From assembly GCF_011075055.1 (NCBI RefSeq), contig NC_058151.1, positions 6,156,251-6,220,250 on the forward strand: a stretch of DNA of 64,000 nucleotides. Direction: 5' to 3'. This document shows, one piece after another, positions 35,437 to 47,633 of the stretch. Source of the DNA: Mangifera indica. Lineage: Eukaryota; Streptophyta; Magnoliopsida; Sapindales; Anacardiaceae. The notes under the pieces were generated by a model, which ran no database searches, was not told the origin of the DNA, and saw only the letters and a list, made by a program, of their open reading frames with translations. A program made the translations under genes and the position numbers. The number at the start of each line of letters is the position of its first letter. The first letter of the stretch is position 1.

Positions 35437-38400
35437 ACTGGGGCTATTGTAGATGTTGAAGTAACCTCTCTCATATCATGTCTCTAGACTGGCTGCGTAT
35501 GCATTGTCTCACTTCCCTGCATAGGAGCACCTCTATGCTCTCTCATCATCTCTATGAAAATCTCACATTTTGGTTGTCTTATCTAATGAATTATGAGTGC
35601 TATGATAGCTTATTGGAAAGCGCTTTGAATCCTCTTTTCAACAATATATAGTTTGTATGAATTAAAGACTGTTTGGGCTATTGAATTGTATGAAAAAGAA
35701 GGCTGCCCTACAAAATAAATAGATAAGACGGGCAAAGGACTATTTCCCACCCATGTTTTAGCCGTTTCTCAATCACATACTCACGCCAGATTAAAAACCC
35801 AATCACCCACCCAAAATTTAATCTGTTTGTTTCCACCCATATTTTTTCAGTTAGATTAAGGGGCAAATTAGTAATTTCATCAATAATATTAAATAATTAA
35901 AATTTTATCACATTTTTCCCCCTTTAATTTGAAAAACTAACATTTGTCCGCTGAATTAAGTTTTAAAAAATTCACTTTTCCCCCCTGAAATGCAGCCACT
36001 TTTTCTGGTGATGGCTGAGAAGATTTCATCCAAAGGTCGACCATCTATGGACGACGATCGTCATCCAAGAAGGACGACCGTCATCCAGAATGGTCGATGC
36101 TTTGTTTAGATCTGGATGACGAGCATCATCCAGAGAATGGACGAGCCCTCGTCACTCTCCCTCCAGCCACGTCGTCGCTGGTGGCCAGAAGGAAAATGAA
36201 AAAAAAAATTAGGGATTTTAGGGGGTGAAAGTCACTTTTAAAAGTTTAGGGATGGGAGTAAAGTGTAACTTTTAAAATCGGAGGGGGAAAATGCGATAGA
36301 ATTAAATCAGTGGAATATAAACAATAAAATGACTGTTTTACCCCTCTATTTAACAGAAAATTTAACGGCAGATGTGGGTAGATGCAAACAGATTAAACTT
36401 TGGATGGGTTTTTGGGTTTTTCATCAGGTGTGGGTATGCTTTTGAGATTCAACTAAACAATGGGTGGGAAATAGTCCTTTCCCCAAGATAAGACAGTCAA
36501 AACGTGGGATGAATTCAGTGGCAAAAAATAGTCTTCACTGTTTATTTGGTAAGACAGTGTTTTTGTTCAAGCAATTTAACAATCCAAACAATCTATAATT
36601 CATCCAAGCTATATATCATTGAAAAGAGGATTCAAAGAGCTTTACAACAAGCTATAATAGGACGTATGATTCATCAGATAAGGTAGCCAAAATGTGGGAT
36701 GAAGTCAGTGACAAAAAACTGCCTTTCCTGTTTATTCGCTAAGACAGTGTTTTTGTTCAAGCCATTTAACAGTCCAACCATCTCTAATGCATAGAATCTA
36801 TATATCAATGAAACGAGGATTCAAAGATCTTTCCAACAAGCTATAATAGCATTTATAATTCATTAGATAAGGTAGCCAAAACATTGGATGAAGTTAGTGG
36901 CAAAAAACTACCTTCACTGTTTATTTGGTAAGACAGTGTTTTTGTTCAAGCTATTTAACAGTCCAAACAGTCTCTAATGCATATAATCTATATATCATTG
37001 AAACGAGGATTCAAAGAGCTTTGCAACAAGCTATAATAGCATTGGGGCTGTTGTAGATGTTGAAGTAACCTCCCTCATATCATGTCCTTGGGCTGGCTGC
37101 ATATGCACCGTCTCAATTCCCTGCGTAGGAGCACCTTTATGTTCTCTCATCACCTCTCTGAAAATCTCACATTTTGATTGTCTTATCTAATGAATTATGA
37201 GTGCTATTACAGCTTGTTGGAAAACGCTTTGAATTCTCTTTTCAACGATATATAGTTTGTATGAATTAAAGACTGTTTGGGCTATTGAATTGCATGAAAA
37301 AGAAGGTTGCCCTACAAAATAAATAGATAAGACATTGAAAAGGTAAGACAGTCAAAACGTGGGATGAATTCAGTGGCAAAAAATAGTCTTCACTGTTTAT
37401 TTGGTAAGATAGTGTTTTTGTTCAAGCAATTTAACAATCCAAAAAATCTCTAATTCATCCAAGCTATATATCATTGAAAAAAGGATTCAAAGAGCTTTAC
37501 AACAAGCTATAATAGGATGTATGATTCATCAGATAAGGTAGCCAAAATGTGGGATGAAGTCAGTGACAAAAAACTGCCTTCACTGTTTATTCGCTAAGAC
37601 AGTGTTTTTGTTCAAGCCATTTAACAGTCCAACCAGTCTCTAATGCATAGAATCTATATATCAATGAAACGAGGATTCAAAGATCTTTCCAACAAGCTAT
37701 AATAGCAATTATAATTCATTAGATAAGGTAGCCAAAACATTGGATGAAGTTAGTGGCAAAAAACTACCTTCACTGTTTATTTGGTAAGACAGTGTTTTTG
37801 TTCAAGCTATTTAACAGTCCAAACAGTCTCTAATGCATATAATCTATATATCATTGAAACGAGGATTCAAAGAGCTTTGCAACAAGCTATAATAGCATTG
37901 GGGCTGCTGTAGATGTTGAAGTAACCTCCCTCATATCATGTCCTTGGGCTGGCTGCATATGCACCGTCTCACTTCCCTGCGTAGGAGCACCTTTATGTTC
38001 TCTCATCACCTCTCTGAAAATCTCACATTTTGATTGTCTTATCTAATGAATTATGAGTGCTATTACAGCTTGTTGGAAAACGCTTTGAATTCTCTTTTCA
38101 ACGATATATAGTTTGTATGAATTAAAGACTGTTTGGGCTATTGAATTGCATGAAAAAGAAGGTTGCCCTACAAAATAAATAGATAAGACATTGAAAAGGT
38201 AAGACAGTCAAAACGTGGGATGAATTCAGTGGCAAAAAATAGTCTTCACTGTTTATTTGGTAAGATAGTGTTTTTGTTCAAGCAATTTAACAATCCAAAA
38301 AATCTCTAATTCATCCAAGCTATATATCATTGAAAAAAGGATTCAAAGAGCTTTACAACAAGCTATAATAGGATGTATGATTCATCAGATAAGGTAGCCA

Positions 38401-41400
38401 AAATATGGGATGAAGTCAGTGACAAAAAACTGCCTTCACTGTTTATTCGCTAAGACAGTGTTTTTGTTCAAGCCATTTAACAGTCCAACCAGTCTCTAAT
38501 GCATAGAATCTATATATCATTGAAACGAGGATTCAAAGATCTTTCCAAAAAGCTATAATAGCACTTATAATTTATTAGATAAGGTAGCCAAAATATTGGA
38601 TGAAGTTAGTGGCAAAAAACTACTTTCACTGTTTATTTGGTAAGATAGTGTTTTTGTTCAAGCTATTTAACAGTCCAAACAGTCTCTAATGCATATAATC
38701 TATATATCATTGAAACGAGGATTCAAAGAGTTTTGCAACAAGCTATAATAGCATTGGGGCTGCTGTAGATGTTGAAGTAACCTCCCTCATATCATGTCCT
38801 TGGGCTGGCTGCATATGCACCGTCTCACTTCCCTGCGTAGGAGCACCTTTATGTTCTCTCATCACCTCTCTGAAAATCTCACATTTTGATTGTCTTATCT
38901 AATGAATTATGAGTGCTATTACAGCTTGTTGGAAAGCGCTTTGAATTCTCTTTTCAATGATATATAGTTTGTATGAATTAAAGACTGTTTGGGCTATTGA
39001 ATTGCATGAAAAAGAAGGTTGCCCTACAAAATAAATAGATAAGACATTGAAAAGATAAGACAGTCAAAACGTGGGATGAATTCAGTGGCAAAAAATAGTC
39101 TTCACTGTTTATTTGGTAAGATAGTGTTTTTGTTCAAGCAATTTAACAATCCAAAAAATCTCTAATTCATCCAAGCTATATATCATTGAAAAAAGGATTC
39201 AAAGAGCTTTACAACAAGCTATAATAGGATGTATGATTCATCAGATAAGGTAGCCAAAATGTGGGATGAAGTCAGTGACAAAAAACTGCCTTCACTGTTT
39301 ATTCGCTAAGACAGTGTTTTTGTTCAAGCCATTTAACAGTCCAACCAGTCTCTAATGCATAGAATCTATATATCATTGAAACGAGGATTCAAAGATCTTT
39401 CCAACAAGCTATAATAGCACTTATAATTCATTAGATAAGGTATCTAAAATATTGGATGAAGTTAGTGGCAAAAAACTACTTTCACTGTTTATTTGGTAAG
39501 ATAGTGTTTTTGTTCAAGCTATTTAACAGTCCAAACAGTCTCTAATGCATATAATCTATATATCATTGAAACGAGGATTCAAAGAGTTTTGCAACAAGCT
39601 ATAATAGCATTGGGGCTACTGTAGATGTTGAAGTAACCTCCCTCATATCATGTCCTTGGGCTGGCTGCATATGCACCGTCTCACTTCCCTGCGTAGGAGC
39701 ACCTTTAAGTTCTCTCATCACCTCTCTGAAAATCTCACATTTTGATTGTCTTATCTAATGAATTATGAGTGCTATTACAGCTTGTTGGAAAGCGCTTTGA
39801 ATTCTCTTTTCAACGATATATAGTTTGTATGAATTAAAGACTGTTTGGGCTATTGAATTGCATGAAAAAGAAGGTTGCCCTACAAAATAAATAGATAAGA
39901 CATTGAAAAGATAAGACAGTCAAAACGTGGGATGAATTCAGTGGCAAAAAATAGTCTTCACTGTTTATTTGGTAAGATAGTGTTTTTGTTCAAGCAATTT
40001 AACAATCCAAAAAATCTCTAATTCATCCAAGCTATATATCATTGAAAAAAGGATTCAAAGAGCTTTACAACAAGCTATAATAGGATGTATGATTCATCAG
40101 ATAAGGTAGCCAAAATGTGGGATGAAGTCAGTGACAAAAAACTGCCTTCACTGTTTATTCGCTAAGACAGTGTTTTTGTTCAAGCCATTTAACAGTCCAA
40201 CCAGTCTCTAATGCATAGAATCTATATATCATTGAAACGAGGATTCAAAGATCTTTCCAACAAGCTATAATAGCAATTATAATTCATTAGATAAGGTAGC
40301 CAAAATATTGGATGAAGTTAGTGGCAAAAAACTACTTTCACTGTTTATTTGGTAAGATAGTGTTTTTGTTCAAGCTATTTAACAGTCCAAACAGTCTCTA
40401 ATGCATATAATCTATATATCATTGAAACGAGGATTCAAAGAGTTTTGCAACAAGCTATAATAGCATTGGGGCTGCTGTAGATGTTGAAGTAACCTCCCTC
40501 ATATCATGTCCTTGGGCTGGCTGCATATGCACCGTCTCACTTCCCTGTGTAAGAGCACCTCTATGCTCTCTCATCACCTCTCTGAAAATCTCACATTTTG
40601 GTTGTCTTATCTAATAAATTATGAGTGCTATTATAACTTGTTGGAAAGCGCTTTGAATCCTCTTTTCAATGATATATAGTTTATATGAAATAAAGACTGT
40701 TTGACCTATTGAATTGTATGAAAAAGAAAGTTGCCCTACAAAATAAATAGATAAGGCATTGAAAAGATAAGACAGTCAAAATGTGGGATGAATTCAGTGG
40801 CAAAAAACAGCCTTCACTGTTTATTTGGTAAGACCATTTTTTTTGTTCAAGCAATTCAATAGTCCAAACAATCTCTAATTCATCCAAACTATATATCATT
40901 GAAAAGAGGATTCAAAGAGCTTTCCAACAAGCTATAATAGCACTTATGATTCATCAAATAAGGTAGCCAAAACATGGGATGAAGTCAGTGACAAAAAACT
41001 ACCTTCACTGTTTATTTAGTAAGACAGTGTTCTTGTTCAAGCCATTTAACAGTCCAAACAGTCTCTAATGTATACAATTTATATATCATTGAAACGAGGA
41101 TTCAAAGAGCTTTCCAACAAGCTATAATAACACTGGGGTTGCTGTAGATGTTGAAGTAACCTCTCTCATATCATGTCCCTGGGTTGGCTACGTATGCACC
41201 GTCTCACTTCCCTGCATAGAAGCACCTCTATGCTCTCTCATCATCTCTCTGAAAATCTCACATTTTGGTTATCTTATCTAATGAATTATGAGTGCTATTA
41301 TAACTTGTTAGAAAGCGCTTTGAATCCTTTTTTCAACGATATATAGTTTGTATGAATTAAAGACTATTTGGGCTATTGAATTGTATGAAAAAGAAGGCTG

Positions 41401-44400
41401 CCCTACAAAATAAATAGATAAGGCATTGAAAAGATAAGACAGTCAAAACATGGGATGAATTCAGTGGCAAAAAACAGCCTTCACTGTTTATTTGGTAAGA
41501 CCATTTTTTTGTTCAAGCAACTCAACAGTCCAAACAATCTCTAATTCATCCAAGCTATATATCATTGAAAAGAGGATTCAAAGAGCTTTCCAACAAGCTA
41601 TAATAGCACTTATGATTCATCAAATAAGGTAGCCAAAACGTGGGATGAAGTCAGTGACAAAAAACTACCTTCACTGTTTATTTGGTAAGACAGTGTTCTT
41701 GTTCAAGCCATTTAACAGCCCAAACAGTCTCTAATGTATACAATTTATATATCATTGAAACGACAATACAAAGAGCTTTCAAACAAGCTATAATAACACT
41801 AGGGCTGCTGTAGATGTTGAAGTAGCCTCCCACATATCTTGTCCTTGGGCTGGCTGCGTATGCACCGTCTCACTTCCCTACGTAGGAGCACCTCTATGCT
41901 CTCCCATAATCTCTCTGAAAATCTCACATTTTGGTTGTCTTATCTAATAAATTATGAGTGCTATTATAACTTGTTGGAAAGCGCTTTGAATCCTCTTTTC
42001 AATGATATATAGTTTATATGAAATAAAGACTGTTTGACCTATTGAATTGTATGAAAAAGAAAGTTGCCCTACAAAATAAATAGATAAGGCATTGAAAAGA
42101 TAAGACAGTCAAAACGTGGGATGAATTCAGTGGCAAAAAACAGCCTTCACTGTTTATTTGGTAAGACCATTTTTTTGTTCAAGCAATTCAATAGTCCAAA
42201 CAATCTCTAATTCATCCAAACTATATATCATTTAAAAGAGGATTCAAAGAGCTTTCCAACAAGCTATAATAGCACTTATGATTCATCAAATAAGGTAGCC
42301 AAAACATGGGATGAAGTCAGTGACAAAAAACTACCTTCACTGTTTATTTAGTAAGACAATGTTCTTGTTCAAGCCATTTAACAGTCCAAACAGTCTCTAA
42401 TGTATACAATTTATATATCATTGAAACGAGGATTCAAAGAGCTTTCCAACAAGCTATAATAACACTGGGGTTGCTGTAGATATTGAAGTAACCTCCCTCA
42501 TATCATGTCCCTGGGTTGGCTATGTATGCACCGTCTCACTTCGCTGCATAGAAGCACCTCTATGCTCTCTCATCATCTCTCTGAAAATCTCACATTTTGG
42601 TTGTCTTATCTAATGAATTATGAGTGCTATTATAACTTGTTGGAAAGCGCTTTGAATCCTCTTTTCAACGATATATAGTTTGTATGAATTAAAGACTGTT
42701 TGGGCAATTGAATTGTATGAAAAAGAAGGCTACCCTACAAAATAAATAGATAAGACATTGAAAAGATAAGACAGTCAAAACGTGGGATGAATTCAGTGGC
42801 AAAAAATAGCCTTCACTGTTTATTTGGTAAGACAGTGTTTTTGTTCAAGCAATTTAACAGTTCAAACAATCTTTAATTCATCTAAGCTATATATCATTGA
42901 AAAGAGGATTCAAAGCGCTTTCCAACAAGCTATAATAGCACTTATGATTCATCAGACAAGGTAGCCAAAACGTGGGATGAAATCTGACAAAAAACTGCCT
43001 TCATTGTTTATTTAGTAAGACAGTGTTCTTGTTCAAGCCATTTAACAGTCCAAACAGTCTCTAATGTATACAATCTATATATCATTGAAACGAGCATTCA
43101 AAGAGCTTTCCAACAAGCTATAATAACACTGAGGCTGTTGTAGATGTTGAAGTAACCTCCCTCATATCATGTCCCTGGGTTAGCTTCGTATGCACCGTCT
43201 CACTTCCCTGCATAGGAGCACCTCTATGCTCTCTCATCATCTCTATGAAAATCTCACATTTTGGTTGTCTTATCTAATGAATTATGAGTGCTATTATAAC
43301 TTGTTAGAAAACGCTTTGAATCCTCTTTTCAACGATATATAGTTTGTATGATTTAAAGACTGTTTGGGCAATTGAACTGTATGAAAAAGAAGGCTACCCT
43401 ACAAAATAAATAGATAAGACATTGAAAAGATAAGGTAGCCAAAACGTGGGATGAAGTCAGTGACAAAAAACTGCCTTCACTGTTTATTTGGTAAGATAGT
43501 GTTTTTGTTCAAGTCATTTAACAGTCCAAACAGTCTCTAATACATAAAATCTATAGATCATTGAAATGAGGATTCAAAGAGCTTTCCAACAAGCTATCAT
43601 AGCACTTATGATTCATCAGATAAGGTAGCCAAAACGTTGGATGAAATTAGTAGCAAAAAATTGCCTTCACTGATTTTTTGGTAAGACAATGTTTTTGTTC
43701 AAGCTATTTAACAGTCCAAACAGTCTCTAATGCATAGAATCTATATATCATTGAAACGAGGATTCAAAGAGCTTAGCAACAAGCTATAATAGCATTGAGG
43801 CTGCTGTAGATGTTGAAGTAACCTCCCTCATATCATCTATCTGGGTTGGCTGCGTATGCACTGTCTCACTTCCCTATGTAGGAGCACCTTTATGCTCTCT
43901 CATCATCTCTTTGAAAATCTCACATTTTGGTTGTCTTATCTAATGAATTATGAGTGTTATTATAACTTGTTGGAAAGCGCTTTGAATCCTCTTTTCAACA
44001 ATATATAGTTTGTATGAATTAAAGACTGTTTGGGTTATTGAATTGTATGAAAAAGAAGGCTGCCCTACAAAATAAATAGATAAGGCATTGAAAAGATAAG
44101 ACAGTCAAAATGTGGGATGAATTCAGTGGCAAAAAATAGCCTTCACTGTTTATTTGGTAAGACCATTTTTTTGTTCAAGCAATTCAACAGTCCAAACAAT
44201 CTCTAATTCATCCAAGCTATATATCATTGAAAAGAGGATTCAAAGAGCTTTCCAACAAGCTATAATAGCACTTATGATTCATCAGATAAGGTAGCCAAAA
44301 CGTGGGATGAAGTCAGTGACAAAAAACTGCCTTCACTGTTTATTTGGTAAGATAGTGTTTTTGTTCAAGCCATTTAACAGTCCAAACAGTCTCTAATGCA

Positions 44401-44990
44401 TACAATCTATATATCATTGAAACGAGGATTCAAAGAGCTTTCCAACAAGCTATAATAACACTGAGGCTACTGTAGATGTTGAAGTAACCTCCCTCATATC
44501 ATGTCTCTGGACTAGCTACGTATGCACCGTCTCACTTCCCTGCGTAGAAGCGCCTCTATGCTCTCTCATCATCTTTCTGAAAATCTCACATTTTGGTTGT
44601 CTTATGTACTGAATTATGAGTGTTATTATAGCTTGTTGGAAAGCGCTTTGAATTCTCTTTTCAAAGATATATAGTTTGTATGAATTAAAGACTGTTTGCG
44701 CTATTGAATTGCATGAAATAGAAGGCTGCCCTACAAAATAAATAGATAAGGCATTGAAAAGATAAGACAGTCAAAACGTGGGATGAATTCAGTGGCAAAA
44801 AACAGCCTTCACTATTTATTTGGTAAGACCATTTTTTTGTTCAAGCAATTCAACAGTGCAAACAATCTCTAATTCATCCAAGCTATATATCATTGAAAAG
44901 AGGATTCAAAGAGATTTCCAACAAGCTATAATAGCACCCATGATTCATCAGATAAGGCAGTCAAAACGTAGGATGAAGTCAATGGCAAAA
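35437..44990. repeat. Higher-order tandem array (856-bp and 666-bp units) made from LTR monomers and gag
   Basis: Twelve copies of a fragment of about 135 bp from the gag start recur at about 35437, 37041, 37897, 38753, 39609, 40465, 41132, 41798, 42464, 43128, 43794 and 44460. The steps are 1604 (contains a 756-bp insertion), then 856 four times, then 667, 666, 666, 664, 666 and 666. Each unit comprises the gag fragment, one inverted LTR monomer (about 150 bp) and two or three forward 190-bp monomers. The difference 856-666 is exactly one monomer. The 856 units differ from each other at only a few sites by eye, so they amplified recently. The array is non-coding. Confidence 0.93.
35730..36485. 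mobile_element. 756-bp MULE-like TIR element in the array
   Basis: The ends GGGCAAAGGACTATTTCCCA and (reverse complement) TGGGGAAAGGACTATTTCCC form terminal inverted repeats. The flanks are AGATAAGAC at 35721-35729 and 36486-36494, a 9-bp direct repeat of the size MULEs make. The interior carries GACGATCGTCATCC-type repeats and no open frame, so it is non-autonomous. It lies in inverted orientation relative to the copy at 56,558. Confidence 0.85.
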
Positions 44991-45550
44991 CTATAAATAT
45001 TATCCAACTCTCTGCCAACAACAAAATCACATACATTGATATCCCAAATGGAAAAACAACATTCCTCAACTTCAAAATCATTATTTATAACATAGATCCA
45101 AGGAACCAAAAGCCTAAAACATGCAACATATCAAAGATGACACGCCTTACCTTGTTTCAAGCCAATCTTTGCAAGTTGGCTCCCTCCTCCTTGTTTTGCT
45201 TTCTTTATCACCAAAATAATCTTAAATCAACACCAAAACATACTAACATATTCATATAACATGCATCCAACATATATATAAACATAGGTAAAGGGAAAAG
45301 TAAGAGATCTTTTGGTTACCAAGGCTTCCAAAGTGCTTCCTTTTATTTTCCTTCCTTATTTATCTTCCAAAACCCTTCCAAATCATCTACTTTTCTTCAA
45401 AAAACACAGCAAAAGAAAGGGGAAATTTGCCTCCTTCTGGAAGAGATGGGAAAATGATGGAAAAGGGGGTAAAAGTTACCTTTTTTTACTTTTCTCTCTA
45501 TATATATAATCTTTATCTTATTTTCTTTTTTCTTTTTTTTTTTAATTTCT

Positions 45551-45620
<70 letters not shown>

Positions 45621-45705
45621 ACACACATACATGTGATTATATATATATTCTTGAAACAGGGTCAAAAGACGTAAATGCCCCTAGAACTTGCCTGAGGGTA
45701 TTACA
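44991..45705 (-). mobile_element. Start (minus-strand 5' end) of the Gypsy 5' LTR
   Basis: Sequence matching 27,310-28,018 of the 3' LTR closes the array. It ends GGTATTACA before the ACATA duplication. It contains a long TA microsatellite at 45,555-45,617, longer than in the other LTR. Confidence 0.85.
45555..45617. repeat. (TA)n microsatellite in the LTR
   Basis: A TA dinucleotide run of about 60 bp; the matching tract in the other LTR (27,885-27,925) is shorter. It produces spurious Tyr/Ile ORFs on both strands. Confidence 0.97.
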
Positions 45706-47628
45706 ACATACCACCCAACGCATTGAGAAAAAGTTTGACTCTCAAGCCCATATGGTTATACAGCCCATTTATGCTCTCAGGTTAAAAATCCAACAAGTCC
45801 ATATAGACATCATAACTTACGTTGACCAAAATATCTTTTTTCATCACCAACAATAGGAGATGAACTCTCTTAAGGCCCAATTAGCCCATCTTGAAACCAT
45901 GATCCAACAAGGCCTACGGGTTGTTATCCCTTCATCCTTCCTATTTCAACCCTATGATGCACCACCCACTTCACTTCTTCCTAAAGAACCCTAAAAAATA
46001 TGCATGGACCGATGTTTCAGTCGTCTTGCTAATTACAAGAGCATCTTCAGAGATTCTTCTATCCTCCATCCAAAGCCTTCTCCACCTAAACACTCTCCCT
46101 TTGGTTATAAACCACTTTCATAACCTATTCCTACACCTTTACCTCTTTCTCATGGTAAAGTTATTGTCATTTCTAAACCTATTGACACCGGTCCTACCAA
46201 ACATTTGCCTTCACAACAGGTTATCTTTCCTAATCTTATTAGTGATTATCTTATGGCCCACACTAAACAACCCAGGCAGAGTCCATCTAGACCAGACATT
46301 AGTTCTCTTTCCCCCTCAGATCTATCCTTTGTCACTTTAGATTTCTATTCTGTCACTTCCGGCAGCCTTGATCTCAACCATGTTTTAACTTATAAATATG
46401 GTCAGACTTCCCAACCTTAGGATGAAGTTGAATCAACCATGGATAAACCTCACTCTCCTAATTTTGTTGGATAATCCTCACATGATCATGCATCTCAATA
46501 TGTGCCAAAAATGATCTTCAAATTCTAGATCTTCACTTTCGATGATATCCTAGTCTCTCAATACCGCAATCGTATCCATGAAATAAGTGGTTGGCTAAAT
46601 ACTGAAATGTTAAAACTTGATGTTAATCTTGTCCAGGTTCTCACTTCTTTTGTATCTCACTTTACTAGAGACTTAAAGGAATAGTGGATTGCATTGGCAT
46701 AGCATAGACAGACTCAACTTCTTTAAATTCCTGATATCGACCAATTCATGTATAATATATATGTGAAATTCTTAGGCAGCCCAACCCATATCACTGATCA
46801 AGCCAGAGAAGAGTTTTTCAAACTCAAGTGTTGTTATTTCAATCCAAAAGACCTAGAAAAACACTTCAAAAAGGCTAGTGCTTGATTTTACATTCTCAAA
46901 GGTGTTGATGATCCCAATTTAAAGCAGGCCTATCTCAATCAATTGCCTGAACCTCTCTGCAATGAAACTTTGCATTTCCTTGAATTCCAAAGACGAACTT
47001 TGGCTCAAACTACCCTTGGAGATCTTCATCAGTTAGTGTTAAATCAATTGCAACTACTCTACAACAAATCCAAGTTTCTTACCAACATTGATAAACTTGA
47101 CAAATCATTGGGAAAAACTTATGGTCATCCTGATCTCAAAATTAAGTGTTCTCATATTGAGAAAACTTATGATTGTCGTACAACCAAGAAAAGGCATCAC
47201 CGAAGATACAATCCTAAGTATAAATGACGCTCTCATTATTTCAAGCCACGCTGCCATAAACATCGTTTCTTTCATAAAAAGAAATCTTTTCAGAAGAATG
47301 ATCGTTATTTCATATGCAAGAAGAAATGTCACTTTTCCAAACAACGTCCTTTAGCAAAAGGGAAGAAAATGGTTCAATAGATTTCACAGATTACTGACTT
47401 TCAAAATCATGATATGGAATCACTCTATTCTGAAACAGACTATGACCATTTAACTTTAGATTTCATCCTCTATGAGTCTCAGTCAAATATTTCTACTGGT
47501 GCATTCTCCGATGAATAAGAGTATTCCACTTCTTATGGTGTCATGTTACAAGCTCACCATCAGCACCATCAACAGCCTCTTGTAGAACTCAATCTTTTAC
47601 TTCACAAGTACGATCATCCTATCAAGAT
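45706..47628 (+). pseudogene. EPRV continuation: linker, coat-protein region, zinc knuckle, protease start
   Basis: The viral sequence cut at 25,782 resumes here with the second ACATA. A coiled-coil-like linker (45,715-45,940) comes first. The coat region then repeats that of 18,757-20,090, with its own stops (for example 46,419 and 46,886). The zinc-knuckle-like 'FICKKKCHFSKQRP' (about 47,310-47,350) has lost Cys residues. The copy stops at 47,628, corresponding to position 20,327 of the first copy, 14 bases before the protease D-T-G. Confidence 0.82.
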
Positions 47629-47633
47629 AATGG

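Larger units (their letters stand above)
25783..45705 (-). mobile_element. Ty3/Gypsy chromovirus (Del/Tekay-like) with an expanded 5' LTR side
   Basis: A 19,923-bp element is bounded by TG...CA ends (on the minus strand TGTAATAC... at 45705 and ...ATGTTACA at 25783) and a 5-bp ACATA duplication. Internal genes on the minus strand occupy 31,320-28,030 in gag-protease-RT-integrase order, which is Gypsy. The end 'GAATTTCGAGGACGAAATTC' before a G-rich polypurine tract (28,021-28,060) is the typical Del/Tekay chromovirus 3' end. The downstream LTR is 2,236 bp (25783-28018). The upstream side, which should be one LTR, is about 14 kb of rearranged LTR copies and a higher-order tandem array. Coding is dead, so any later movement would have been in trans. 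Confidence 0.9.

Noticed and set aside
35437..44990. Regular repeats with spacers, possible CRISPR-like array
   Set aside because: Periods of 190 and 666-856 bp, derivation from LTR and gag, and a plant context rule it out.
45397..45624. Opposed ORFs rich in Tyr/Ile/Lys
   Set aside because: They are translations of the TA microsatellite and poly-T tract in the LTR.
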